Source: JBBSOW01 sp038259365
Lineage (GTDB): Bacteria; Actinomycetota; Actinomycetes; Propionibacteriales; Propionibacteriaceae
NCBI GenBank assembly: GCA_038259365.1
Contig: JBBSOW010000009.1
Location: forward strand, 1 to 53,437
Reading direction: 5' to 3'
DNA: 53,437 nt
Numbering within the stretch: the first letter of the stretch is position 1; each line of letters begins with the position of its first letter. Shown piece by piece: positions 16,125 through 24,704 of the stretch. Position numbers and translations under genes: made by a program. The notes beneath the pieces are model-generated. The model saw only the letters and a program-made list of their open reading frames with translations, was not told where the DNA came from and made no database searches.

Positions 16125-19073
16125 GTGCTCGCTCTGCTCGCGCTGCATCTGGTGGCGGCCGTGGTTGCCCCGTTGCTGGTGCGGTGGATGGGCAAGCGCG
16201 CGTTCTACGTGTTGGCGGTGCCGAGCGCGGCCACCGTGGCGTGGGCGTTGAGCCTCACGTCCGCGGCGACGCTGCCGGCCGGCGTGCCCGTCGAGGTGGC
16301 CAGGTGGGCGCCCAGCATCGGACTCAATCTCAGCTTCTCCCTCGACACGCTTTCGTGGCTGATGTGTCTCATCGTCGGCGGGATAGGCGCCCTCGTGCTC
16401 GTCTACTGCGTCGGCTACTTCGACGACGACGAGCCGGGCTTGGGCGTTTTCGCCGGCCTGCTGACGGGCTTCGCCGGCGCCATGTACGCCCTCGTGATCA
16501 GCAACAACCTGCTGGTGCTGTACGTGTTCTGGGAGATCACCACGATCTTGTCCTACCTGCTGGTGGGTCACAAGGCGAAGTTGCGCGAGAGCCGGGAGGC
16601 GGCGAGCCAAGCCCTGGTCGTGACGACGCTGGGGGGCCTCGCGATGCTCATCGGGTTCGTCGTCATCGGCCAGCTCGCGGGCACGTTCACCATCGATCAG
16701 ATCGTCGCCGATCCGCCGCAGGGCACGCTCGCCGCGGCGGCCATCGTGCTCATTTTGGTGGGCGCCATCACCAAGTCGGCCCTCGTGCCCTTCCACTTCT
16801 GGTTGCCCGGGGCGATGGCCGCCCCCACCCCGGTCAGCGCCTATCTGCACGCGGCGGCCATGGTCAAGGCCGGCATCTACCTCGTGGCCCGCTTCGCCCC
16901 CGGCTTCTCCGACGCGCCCACCTGGCTGCCGACCATTTTGGTGCTGGGCGGGTTCACCATGCTCCTCGGCGGCTACCGCTCCCTGCGCCAACACGACCTC
17001 AAGCTGGTGCTGGCTTACGGCACCGTCAGCCAACTCGGTTTCTTGACGATCCTCGTCGGCACCGGGACCCGCGAGGCGGCGCTAGCGGGGCTGACCATGC
17101 TCGTCGCCCACGCGCTGTTCAAGGCGGGGCTCTTTCTCACCGTCGGGGCCATCGATCACGCCACCGGCACGAGAGACCTCCGCGAGATCTCCGGGCTGCG
17201 CCGCAAGATGCCGGTGCTGTTCTGGGCCAGCGTGCTCTGTGCGGCGTCCATGGCCGGGGTCCCCCCGATGCTCGGATTCGCCGGCAAGGAAGCGGTCTAT
17301 GCGACCTACGAGCACGGCGCCGGCTTCGGGCCGCTGAGCAACCACGACCTCTCCCATCTCGTGCTGGCCGTCGTCATCCTCGGCTCGGTGTTCACCTTCG
17401 CCTACAGCGCCCGTTTTCTGTGGGGAGCGTGGAAGACCCTCCCCGGCAAGCCGGAGACGCCCGTGCACCACCTGCACCCGGTGACGATCGCGGTGCCGGT
17501 CGCCTTAGGCCTCGCCAGCCTGGTCTTGGCCCCGATCAGCGAGGCGGGGGAGTCGCTCGTCGAGTCCTACACCCATCAGTGGCCCGAGGGGCCGGACACC
17601 GTGCACCTGGGTCTGTGGCACGGGTTCAACCTGACGCTGGTCCTCTCGCTGCTGACCCTGGGGACGGGTGCGCTGCTGTTCGCCTTGAAGAACCGGATCG
17701 AGCGGGCTCAAGCCGCGGCGCCCCACGCGCCCTCGGCGGTGCTGATCTACCGCTGGATCATGCGGGGGCTCGACCGGATCTCGCTGGAGGTGACCGGTTT
17801 CGTCCAGCGCGGTTCCCTACCCCTGACTCTGGGGCTGATCCTGGTGATCATGATCGTGCTCCCGGGCGGCTCCCTGCTGTTCGGCACCGGCATTCCGAGC
17901 GTCAAGCTCGCCGATTCCTGGGCTCAGGCCGGCGTCGTCGTCGTGACTATCCTCGCCTCCGTGTTGGCGGTGCACTCGAAGGGCCGCCTGCGCGCGGTCT
18001 TCCTGGTCGGCGTCACCGGGTACGGGTGCGCCGTCATCTTCCTGCTGCACGGCGCGCCCGACCTCGCCCTCACCCAGGTTCTGGTCGAGACGCTGAGCGT
18101 CGTGTTCTTCGTCTTGGTCCTGCGACGTTTTCCCGCGGACTTCGATGAGACCCGCAAACGCATCACCTTGAGCGTTCGCGTCGCTTTGGGGGTGCTCTCG
18201 GGGATCGTCATCACGATCGTTTCGCTGGTGGCCTCGGGGGCGCGGACCGCGGTACCGACGAGTTACGACATCGCCGAGGGCGCGGTGAAGTTCGGCGGCG
18301 GCACCAACGTCGTCAACGTCATCCTGGTCGACGCGCGCGCGTGGGACACCATGGGCGAGATCTCGGTGGTGCTCGTGGCCGCCACGGGAGTCGCCAGCCT
18401 GATCTTCTTGGACCAACGCAAAGTCGAGGTCTCCCAGCAACGAGTGGGGTTGATGCGACGCCGCCGTCGAGGCCATAGCGCCTCCGTGCTCGATCAAGGG
18501 GGCTGGCTCGCCGAGGTCAGCGAGGTGCACGGCAGCCGTCGTTCCTTCCTCTTCGAGGTCGTCGCCCGGCTCACCTTCCATACCGTGATGATCCTTTCGC
18601 TCTACCTGCTGTTCGCCGGGCACAACCTGCCCGGGGGCGGGTTCGTCGCGGGGCTCGTCGCGGGCCTGGCCCTCACCGTGCGGTATCTGGCGGGCGGGCG
18701 GAACGAGCTCCGCGCGGCGCTGCCGCTCATGCCGGGCATCCTGTTGGGCAGCGGCCTGTTTCTCGCCGTCGGCACGGGGGTGTCGTCGATGTTCGTCGGC
18801 GGCGTCGTCTTCCAGAGCTACAGCATCTATTTCCACGTGCCCTTGCTGGGTGAGGTGCACCTGGTGACCTCGCTGTTCTTCGACATCGGGGTGTATTTGG
18901 TGGTCATCGGCTTGATGCTCGATATCCTGCGCAGCCTGGGAGCCGGCGTCGACGCCGACATCCAACGCCGGCAGGGGGAAAGCCCGTGGTCGGCGGCCAT
19001 GGTCAGCGGCGAGACGCCGAGCTCTACCCTCCAGGACGCCGCCCAACCCATTCCTGGGGGTGAGCGCCGATGA
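16125..19073 (+). CDS. mrpA: Na+/H+ antiporter subunit A with fused subunit B domain (MrpA/MnhA)
   Basis: 982-residue polytopic membrane protein, the largest subunit of the Mrp complex that exports Na+ in exchange for H+. The N-terminal 500 residues are NuoL-like, including VFWEITTILSYLLVGHK, the proton-channel segment VPFHFWLPGAMAAPTPVSAY, and HALFKAGLFL. A middle MbhE/DUF4040-like stretch (GAPDLALTQVLVETLSVVFF) follows. The C-terminal part (about 805-940) is an MnhB domain: MILSLYLLFAGHNLPGGGF. No separate mrpB gene exists, consistent with the A-B fusion known in this family. GTG start. It opens a six-gene operon in which each gene overlaps the next by 4 nt. Confidence 0.94.
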   Translation: MLALLALHLVAAVVAPLLVRWMGKRAFYVLAVPSAATVAWALSLTSAATLPAGVPVEVARWAPSIGLNLSFSLDTLSWLMCLIVGGIGALVLVYCVGYFDDDEPGLGVFAGLLTGFAGAMYALVISNNLLVLYVFWEITTILSYLLVGHKAKLRESREAASQALVVTTLGGLAMLIGFVVIGQLAGTFTIDQIVADPPQGTLAAAAIVLILVGAITKSALVPFHFWLPGAMAAPTPVSAYLHAAAMVKAGIYLVARFAPGFSDAPTWLPTILVLGGFTMLLGGYRSLRQHDLKLVLAYGTVSQLGFLTILVGTGTREAALAGLTMLVAHALFKAGLFLTVGAIDHATGTRDLREISGLRRKMPVLFWASVLCAASMAGVPPMLGFAGKEAVYATYEHGAGFGPLSNHDLSHLVLAVVILGSVFTFAYSARFLWGAWKTLPGKPETPVHHLHPVTIAVPVALGLASLVLAPISEAGESLVESYTHQWPEGPDTVHLGLWHGFNLTLVLSLLTLGTGALLFALKNRIERAQAAAPHAPSAVLIYRWIMRGLDRISLEVTGFVQRGSLPLTLGLILVIMIVLPGGSLLFGTGIPSVKLADSWAQAGVVVVTILASVLAVHSKGRLRAVFLVGVTGYGCAVIFLLHGAPDLALTQVLVETLSVVFFVLVLRRFPADFDETRKRITLSVRVALGVLSGIVITIVSLVASGARTAVPTSYDIAEGAVKFGGGTNVVNVILVDARAWDTMGEISVVLVAATGVASLIFLDQRKVEVSQQRVGLMRRRRRGHSASVLDQGGWLAEVSEVHGSRRSFLFEVVARLTFHTVMILSLYLLFAGHNLPGGGFVAGLVAGLALTVRYLAGGRNELRAALPLMPGILLGSGLFLAVGTGVSSMFVGGVVFQSYSIYFHVPLLGEVHLVTSLFFDIGVYLVVIGLMLDILRSLGAGVDADIQRRQGESPWSAAMVSGETPSSTLQDAAQPIPGGERR

Positions 19074-19564
19074 TCGCCAATCTGGCCTTGTGCCTGCTGG
19101 CGGGAGCCCTGTTCGGCACCGGAGTGGTGCTGTTGTTGGCTCGCAGCCTCATCCGGGCACTGCTCGGGGTGCTGCTCATGAGTAACGGGGCCAACATCGT
19201 GTTGATCATCGCTTCGGGAGAGCCCGGGAGCGCCCCGTTCGTGGACAAGGATGCCAAGGTCTTCCCCCCGCTGGGGGCCGAGGGCATCAGCGATCCGTTG
19301 CCGCAGGCGCTCATGTTGACCGCGATCGTCATCACGCTCGCGGTGACCGGCTTCGTCCTCGCGCTCGCGCACCGCACGTGGCAGCTGGCGGGTACCGACA
19401 CGGTCTCCGATGATCCAGAAGACACCAGGATCGGCCGGGCCGCGGACGAGAACGACATGTCGGCCAGCGACTACCGGGACACCTCCGATCCTTACAGCAT
19501 CGATCGCGACGCCAGCGAGTCGAGCGGCCACGCACATTGGGTCGAGGGGTGGGACGAGCGGTGA
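19070..19564 (+). CDS. mrpC: Na+/H+ antiporter subunit C (MrpC/MnhC)
   Basis: 164-residue NuoK-like subunit with three membrane segments: LCLLAGALFGTGVVLLLARS, a LLGVLLMSNGANIVLIIASG segment, and ALMLTAIVITLAVTGFVLAL. The motif DPLPQALMLTAIVI is diagnostic of MrpC/NuoK. The C-terminal 40 residues are a polar, acidic tail longer than in most homologues. ATGA overlap with mrpA and GTGA overlap with mrpD indicate translational coupling. Confidence 0.94.
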   Translation: MIANLALCLLAGALFGTGVVLLLARSLIRALLGVLLMSNGANIVLIIASGEPGSAPFVDKDAKVFPPLGAEGISDPLPQALMLTAIVITLAVTGFVLALAHRTWQLAGTDTVSDDPEDTRIGRAADENDMSASDYRDTSDPYSIDRDASESSGHAHWVEGWDER

Positions 19565-21123
19565 CGCTGCATTCGCTCGTGCCGCTACCGGTCCTGCTGC
19601 CGCTGCTGGCCGCCGGCATCACCGTCGTGGCCTACCGGCACAACCTCGTGCAGCGGTTCGTTTCCGCGATCGCGCTGTCGCTCGGCGTGCTGATCGCCGT
19701 CGTCTTGTTGTGGGCCGCCGACACTCACGGCCCGCTGTCCATGCGCGTCGGAGGCTGGGGCCCGGCCCACGGCATCGTGCTCGTCGTCGATCGCCTGTCG
19801 GCGCTCATGGTGCTGATCTCCTACGTGGTCACGTTGGCGGTCATGTTGTTCTCGATCGGCCAGGGCAGGGCCTCCAACGACGCCACCGACGGCGACGCCC
19901 CGCTGCCGATCTACCATCCGACGCTGCTGGTGCTCATGGCCGGCGTGGCGACCACCTTCCTCAGCGGTGACCTGTTCCACATGTACGTCGGCTTCGAGAT
20001 GCTGCTGTTCGCCAGCTTCGTGCTGCTGACCCTCGGTGGCACCCTCTCGCGCATCCGCGCGGGCATCAACTACGTGATCGTCAACCTGCTCTCCTCGGTG
20101 CTGTTCGTCACCGCCGTCGCGTTGATCTACGCCTCGACGGGCACCGTCAGTTTGGCGCTGCTGTCCGAGCGGCTACGGGACCTGCCGGACTCCACCCAGC
20201 TCACCCTGCAACTGATGCTGCTGCTCGGCTTCTGCATCAAGGCCGCGGTGTTCCCGGTCTCGGCGTGGCTGCCCGATTCCTATCCGACCGCCCCGGCCTC
20301 GGTTACGGCGATCTTTGCCGGGCTGCTCACCAAGGTCGGGGTGTACGCCATCATCCGTACCCAGACCCTGCTGTTTCCCGACGGCCGGCTCAACAGCTTG
20401 CTGATGTGGGCGGCGCTGGCGACGATGATCGTCGGCATCCTGGGTGCCGTGGCGCAAAACGACATCAAGCGGTTGCTGTCGTTCACCCTGGTCTCCCACA
20501 TCGGTTACATGATCTTCGGGATCTCCGTAGGCAACCAGAGGGGCCTGTCGTCCGCGATGTTCTACGTGGCCCACCACATCACGATCCAGACGACGCTGTT
20601 CCTCGTCGCCGGGCTCATCGAGCGCGTCAGCGGCACCACCTCGCTGTCCCGGCTCGGCGGCTTGGCGCGATCCTCACCCCTGATCGCGGTGCTGTTCTTC
20701 ATCCCCGCGATGAACCTGTCCGGCATTCCTCCGCTGTCGGGATTCCTGGGCAAGGTGGGGCTGATGCAGGCGGGAGCCGAATCCGCCACCCCGCTGGCCT
20801 ACGCTCTCGTCGGCGGTTCGGCCCTCACCAGCCTGCTCACGCTGTACGCGATCAGCCGCATCTGGTCGCGGGCCTTCTGGCGGGAGACCCCCACCGAGCA
20901 GGAGCTCGCCGAGTTCACCGGCGACCTCGGGCGGCAGTCCCCGCCGACCGAGAACCCGATGGCACCCGGAGTCGTTGCTCCCACGGCGGCGATCATGGTG
21001 TTCAGCGTCGCCTTCACCTTCTTCGCCGGACCGCTGTTCGCCGTCACCGATCGAGCGGCCGACGAGATGTATGAGCGCACCCCCTACGTCACGGCCGTCT
21101 TCGGGAACGACGTGCCCCGATGA
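19561..21123 (+). CDS. mrpD: Na+/H+ antiporter subunit D (MrpD/MnhD)
   Basis: 520-residue NuoM/NuoN-like antiporter subunit with about 14 membrane segments. Hallmarks include DLFHMYVGFEMLLFASFVLL, the channel segment CIKAAVFPVSAWLPDSYPTA, and LSFTLVSHIGYMIFGISV. GIPPLSGFLGKVGLMQAG is a typical late loop. The start is the GTG at 19561, overlapping the mrpC stop by 4 nt; an upstream in-frame ATG would lie inside mrpC. It ends in a short polar tail and overlaps mrpE by 4 nt (ATGA). Confidence 0.94.
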   Translation: MTLHSLVPLPVLLPLLAAGITVVAYRHNLVQRFVSAIALSLGVLIAVVLLWAADTHGPLSMRVGGWGPAHGIVLVVDRLSALMVLISYVVTLAVMLFSIGQGRASNDATDGDAPLPIYHPTLLVLMAGVATTFLSGDLFHMYVGFEMLLFASFVLLTLGGTLSRIRAGINYVIVNLLSSVLFVTAVALIYASTGTVSLALLSERLRDLPDSTQLTLQLMLLLGFCIKAAVFPVSAWLPDSYPTAPASVTAIFAGLLTKVGVYAIIRTQTLLFPDGRLNSLLMWAALATMIVGILGAVAQNDIKRLLSFTLVSHIGYMIFGISVGNQRGLSSAMFYVAHHITIQTTLFLVAGLIERVSGTTSLSRLGGLARSSPLIAVLFFIPAMNLSGIPPLSGFLGKVGLMQAGAESATPLAYALVGGSALTSLLTLYAISRIWSRAFWRETPTEQELAEFTGDLGRQSPPTENPMAPGVVAPTAAIMVFSVAFTFFAGPLFAVTDRAADEMYERTPYVTAVFGNDVPR

Positions 21124-21674
21124 TCGGCGTCCTGGCCCGTATCCGCCCCCTCCCGCTGCTGGGGTTGGCGGCGGTGTGGATCATGCTCTGGGGCCACGTC
21201 AGCGTCTTCCTGGTGGTCAGCGGGCTGATCGTGAGCGCGGTCGTGCTGGTGGCCTTTCCGCTGCCGAACGTCGCCCCGAACATCCGCGTCCGACCATGGG
21301 CCTTGTTGAAGCTCATCGGCTGGTTCCTGCGCGAGCTGACCGTCGCCTCCGTCACCGTTTCCTGGGCGGCGGTGCGACCGAGCGGCATCTCTGCCGGCGG
21401 TATCGTCCGCGTGCGGCTGAACGAGCAGGACGATCTGGTGCGCACCGTCATCGCCGCGATGATCACGTTAGTGCCCGGCACCATGGTCATCGAGATGAAT
21501 CCGATCACGTCGATGGTCACCGTGCACGTGTTGGGCGCCCACAGCCACGAGGAGATGGCCAGCGGCGTCGACGGCCTGTTGGAGCTGGAGCGCCGCGTCC
21601 AGGCCGCCCTCGGCGGTCGACAAGAGCACGACACGCTCGGGCGACCCATGAACAAGCGGGAGGTTGGCCTGTGA
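21120..21674 (+). CDS. mrpE: Na+/H+ antiporter subunit E (MrpE/MnhE)
   Basis: 184-residue subunit with two N-terminal membrane segments (LLGLAAVWIMLWGHVSVFLV and LIVSAVVLVAFPLP) and a cytoplasmic domain. The stretch LVRTVIAAMITLVPGTMVIE and the following HVLGAH are the conserved MrpE core, normally ITLTPGT with this spacing. Mrp subunit E is required for complex assembly. Coupled by 4-nt overlaps on both sides. Confidence 0.92.
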   Translation: MIGVLARIRPLPLLGLAAVWIMLWGHVSVFLVVSGLIVSAVVLVAFPLPNVAPNIRVRPWALLKLIGWFLRELTVASVTVSWAAVRPSGISAGGIVRVRLNEQDDLVRTVIAAMITLVPGTMVIEMNPITSMVTVHVLGAHSHEEMASGVDGLLELERRVQAALGGRQEHDTLGRPMNKREVGL

Positions 21675-21982
21675 CGATCCTCATCTGGGGCAGCGGGATC
21701 TGCCTGTTCGTGGCGGCGGTGCTCACGGTCGTGAAGATCGTGCGCGGGCCCACCGTGTTGAACCGGGCCCTCGCCACCGACCTGTTGGTGACCATCTTGA
21801 TCTGTGCGATCGGCCTGAAGGTAGCGGCTACGGTGGATAAGACGCCGTTGGCGATCCTGTTCGCCCTCGCGCTCGTGGCGTTCGTCGGTTCGGTGGCCGT
21901 GGCGAGGTTCGTCTACGTGGGCAGTGAGATGCCCGAGGACTGCGCCCCGACCGCGGTGAGCGACTGGAGGGAGGAACCGTGA
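21671..21982 (+). CDS. mrpF: Na+/H+ antiporter subunit F (MrpF/MnhF)
   Basis: 103-residue small subunit starting at the GTG at 21671, which overlaps the mrpE stop by 4 nt. Three membrane segments are visible, with the family motif RGPTVLNRALATDLLVTILI in the first loop and second segment. The C-terminal 25 residues are polar. Overlaps mrpG by 4 nt (GTGA). Confidence 0.92.
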   Translation: MTILIWGSGICLFVAAVLTVVKIVRGPTVLNRALATDLLVTILICAIGLKVAATVDKTPLAILFALALVAFVGSVAVARFVYVGSEMPEDCAPTAVSDWREEP

Positions 21983-22398
21983 GCGTCCTCGACGTCGTCG
22001 ACTTCGTCGCCCTGGTGTTGTTGTTCCTGGCCTCGGTGCTGTGCCTGGTGGCCGCCGTTGGCCTGGTGCGGTTTCCCGACCTGCTCTCGCGGATGCACGC
22101 GGTCACCAAGCCCCAGGTGCTCGGAACCCTGTTGGCGCTCCTAGGCATGGGGCTGGCCCTGCGAGACGTCAGCGTCGGTGGGGTGCTGGTCCTGGTCGGG
22201 TTGTTCCAGCTCGTGACGGTGCCGATCACCTCCCACATGATGAGCCGAGCGGCGCTCCGAGCGAATCAGGTCTACCTCCAACACGACGGGCGCGACGTCG
22301 TGGTGGGGCCCGGCGACCAGATCGTGGAGCGGGAAGACAACCGCCCCGTCTTGGGCGCCGACGACGACGCCGAAGGGTCAGCGCGTCAGGCTCGGTAG
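21979..22398 (+). CDS. mrpG: Na+/H+ antiporter subunit G (MrpG/MnhG)
   Basis: 139-residue last subunit of the complex. Three membrane segments; the conserved loop is GLVRFPDLLSRMHAVTKPQV, diagnostic of MrpG. A polar C-terminal tail of about 45 residues follows the last segment (VTVPITSHMMSRAALRANQV). GTG start inside the mrpF stop. The operon ends here: the next gene has its own -10 box. Confidence 0.93.
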   Translation: MSVLDVVDFVALVLLFLASVLCLVAAVGLVRFPDLLSRMHAVTKPQVLGTLLALLGMGLALRDVSVGGVLVLVGLFQLVTVPITSHMMSRAALRANQVYLQHDGRDVVVGPGDQIVEREDNRPVLGADDDAEGSARQAR

Positions 22399-22439
22399 CC
22401 CGACAAGCCCGTGTTGGCCAAGCCAATAGGGTGGGAGCC

Positions 22440-22898
22440 ATGACCGATTTCGATGAACAAGTCCCCGACGAATCCGAGCAACTCGATCAGCTCGAGACCG
22501 ATCGCACCCTGGCCAATACCGACGCGTCCGATCCCTTGGACGAGGGTTACAGCGCCCCCGATCACTACTCGGCCGCCGAAGGATTCGGCAACACCGCCGA
22601 GGAGATGGCCGAGGGTGAGTCGTTGGATCGAAAGCTCGCCGAGGAGCGACCAGAGCCCGATCCCTTCGCCCCCGACGAGGACCGCGATGAGGCCTCGACC
22701 GATCCCACCGTCGGCGACGAGCTCGCCGACCTGCCGGGCGACGCCCTCCTCGCGAACCCGGCTCTGGACGGTGCGGACGAGGTGGTCGTCGATGACGTCG
22801 ACGTGGACGACCTCGCCTCCACCGATCCGGAGCCGGCGGATCTCGAGCCGGGCGGTCCCGGGTCGGAAACTCTCGGGCCCGATGGCGAGCCTCGATAG
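22440..22898 (+). CDS. DUF5709 family acidic protein
   Basis: 152-residue, strongly acidic, low-complexity protein without membrane segment or Cys. The core DPLDEGYSAPDHYSAAEGFG and EEMAEGESLDRKLAEERPEP matches the actinobacterial DUF5709 family; the function is unknown. Much of the C-terminal third is Asp/Glu-rich and likely disordered. A TAGGGT box (22427-22432) lies exactly 7 nt before the ATG, so the transcript is probably leaderless and separate from mrp. Its last 17 nt overlap the start of the iminopeptidase gene in another frame. Confidence 0.8.
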   Translation: MTDFDEQVPDESEQLDQLETDRTLANTDASDPLDEGYSAPDHYSAAEGFGNTAEEMAEGESLDRKLAEERPEPDPFAPDEDRDEASTDPTVGDELADLPGDALLANPALDGADEVVVDDVDVDDLASTDPEPADLEPGGPGSETLGPDGEPR

Positions 22899-23844
22899 CA
22901 TCCTGTTCCCCCCGATCGTCCCGCGCCGAACCGGCGAGCTGGCGGTCGGGGACGGACAGCATCTTCATTGGGAGGAGTCGGGCAACCCGGGCGGGAAGCC
23001 CGTCGTGCTCTTGCACGGCGGACCCGGGGGCGGTAGCACCCCGATCATGCGCCGGTTCCACGACCCGGAGCGATACCGCATCATCGCCTTCGATCAGCGC
23101 GGCTGTGGGCGCAGCACGCCGCACGCCAGCGAGCCTGACGCCGATCTGAGCGTCAACACGACCTGGGATCTCGTGGCCGACGTCGAACGCCTCCGTGAGT
23201 TCTTCGGCGTCTCCACCTGGCAGGTCTGGGGAGGCTCGTGGGGGAGCGCCCTGGCGCTGGCGTACGCCCAGGCCCACCCCCAACGGGTGAGCGAACTCAT
23301 TCTGCGCGGCATCTTCACCCTGCGCCGATCCGAGCTGGACTGGTACTACAACGGGCCGGCCGGGATGCTCGCGCCGCAGTGGCGGGAGAGGTTCCTCGAC
23401 CCCCTGGGCGAAGGGTTCGACGGCGACGCCATCGCCGCCTACCACGAGCTGCTCAACGACCCCGATCCCGACGTTTCGGGGCCGGCGGGCATCGCGTGGA
23501 CCACCTGGGAGGCGGCGACGCTCAACCTGGAACCCGATCGGGAGCTCATCGAGGCGTTCTCCGATCCCGCCTTCGCGCTTGCCTTCGCCCGAATCGAGAA
23601 CCACTACTTCGTCAACGGTGGCTGGTTCACCCCCGATCAGCTCCTGAACGGCGTCGACGCCATCCGCCACCTCCCCGCCGTCATCGTCCAGGGCGCCTAC
23701 GATCTGGCCACCCCGCCCGCCACCGCCTGGGCGCTGCACCGGGCCTGGCCCGAGGCGGACTTCCGGCTCGTGTTGGCCGGCCACGCCGCCAACGAGCCTG
23801 CCATCGCCACCGAGCTCGTCGCCGCGGGGATGGAGCTGCGCTAA
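22882..23844 (+). CDS. pip: Proline iminopeptidase
   Basis: 320-residue alpha/beta hydrolase of peptidase family S33 that removes N-terminal proline from peptides in the cytosol. The oxyanion motif LLHGGPGGGS, the FDQRGCGRSTPH loop and the nucleophile elbow WGGSWGSALALAYAQ are all family-typical. The late Asp (QGAYDLATPP) and His (LVLAGHAANEP) complete the triad. The ATG at 22882 lies inside the DUF5709 gene, giving a 17-nt overlap; the conserved start (LFPPIVPRRTGEL) supports it. It converges on pcm with a GC-rich hairpin between. Confidence 0.9.
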   Translation: MASLDSILFPPIVPRRTGELAVGDGQHLHWEESGNPGGKPVVLLHGGPGGGSTPIMRRFHDPERYRIIAFDQRGCGRSTPHASEPDADLSVNTTWDLVADVERLREFFGVSTWQVWGGSWGSALALAYAQAHPQRVSELILRGIFTLRRSELDWYYNGPAGMLAPQWRERFLDPLGEGFDGDAIAAYHELLNDPDPDVSGPAGIAWTTWEAATLNLEPDRELIEAFSDPAFALAFARIENHYFVNGGWFTPDQLLNGVDAIRHLPAVIVQGAYDLATPPATAWALHRAWPEADFRLVLAGHAANEPAIATELVAAGMELR

Positions 23845-23871
23845 ATCTGAGCGAGGAGCAACTGGACGACC

Positions 23872-23888
23872 GGCCGGAACGGCCGGAC
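23872..23888. terminator. Short GC hairpin between convergent pip and pcm
   Basis: CCGGCCG, loop gaa, CGGCCGG: a perfect 7-bp GC-only stem with a 3-nt loop, located between two convergent genes. No T tract follows on either side, so this is a weak prediction of a bidirectional terminator. Confidence 0.45.
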
Positions 23889-23922
23889 TGTAAGGACACG
23901 AACCCTCGACTGGCGCGAGCGA

Positions 23923-24495
23923 TCAGAGCAGGGGAACGAAGCGATACCGACCGTGCTCGGTGACGTCCACGCCTGCAGGGCCGCGCCGCACCAGCAGCAT
24001 GGTGCCGTTGACCGGCAGCACCATCCGGCCGCCCACCTCGAGCTGATCGACGAGGGCCGTGGGCAGCTGCCGCGCCTCGGCCGAGACCAGCACCCGGTCG
24101 TAGGGCGCCTCGACCGCCCGGCCAACCGCGTCCGGATCGGCCCTCTCGATCCGCGCCCAGCGCCGGCCGGCCCCGGAGGAGCCGGCCAGGTTCGCGCGAC
24201 CGAGTTCGACCAGCTCCGAGACGATCTCGGTCCCGACGACGAGCCCGTCCGGTCCGGTGAGGTGGGCGAGCAGCCCGGTGGTCCAGCCGGAGCCGGCGCC
24301 GACGTCGAGCACCCGGTCTCCTGGTCGGACCTCGAGCAGCCGCAGCATGGCAGCCACGGTGCGAGGCTGGGAGTTGGTCTGGCCATGGCCGATCGGTAGC
24401 GGCTCGTCGCGGGACGACCGACGGCGCTCGCGCCGCGGCAGAAAATCCTGGCGCGGCACGGCGGCGAAGGCATCGTCGACGGCATCCATCCGCAT
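23923..24495 (-). CDS. pcm: Protein-L-isoaspartate O-methyltransferase family protein
   Basis: 190-residue SAM-dependent methyltransferase that starts repair of isoaspartyl residues. The N-terminal VPRQDFLP and PIGHGQTNSQPRTVAAML are the signature PCMT pieces, and SAM motif I is RVLDVGAGSGWTTGLLA. VGGRMVLPVN near the end is also typical. ATGs at 24495 and 24489 are both possible. It is single and convergent with pip. The Cys or Thr often found after the GHGQT segment is replaced, but that position varies. Confidence 0.85.
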   Translation of the reverse strand: MRMDAVDDAFAAVPRQDFLPRRERRRSSRDEPLPIGHGQTNSQPRTVAAMLRLLEVRPGDRVLDVGAGSGWTTGLLAHLTGPDGLVVGTEIVSELVELGRANLAGSSGAGRRWARIERADPDAVGRAVEAPYDRVLVSAEARQLPTALVDQLEVGGRMVLPVNGTMLLVRRGPAGVDVTEHGRYRFVPLL

Positions 24496-24624
24496 CAGTC
24501 TGCCACCCCGGCGGTCGCAACGGGTTCCCTGACTGCAGCGGTTCCGGGGCGGGTCATGCGAACTGCTGACTCGGGCGCGACCGTGATGGGTGACGGGGCA
24601 GACGAGCCGATGGATGCGGGATTC

Positions 24625-24654
24625 TTAGCTCTCTGGGCGCGGGCGCACTAATAT
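24625..24654 (+). promoter_or_regulatory. Predicted promoter of the phoH operon
   Basis: TTAGCT (24625-24630), 18-nt spacer, TAATAT (24649-24654). The expected start of transcription, about 7 nt downstream, falls at the first base of the inverted repeat at 24661. Prediction by eye only. Confidence 0.45.
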
Positions 24655-24660
24655 GGGCTC

Positions 24661-24704
24661 CGACACCGTGTCGGCAAGGAAACGCGTCGCAAACCACGGT
24701 GTCG
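24661..24704 (+). promoter_or_regulatory. Inverted repeat in the phoH leader
   Basis: CGACACCGTG at 24661-24670 and its exact reverse complement CACGGTGTCG at 24695-24704, with 24 nt between. If transcription starts near 24661 the mRNA would begin with this hairpin. The right arm contains the upstream GTG start candidate of phoH (24699), so folding would hide it. It could also be an operator. Confidence 0.6.
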
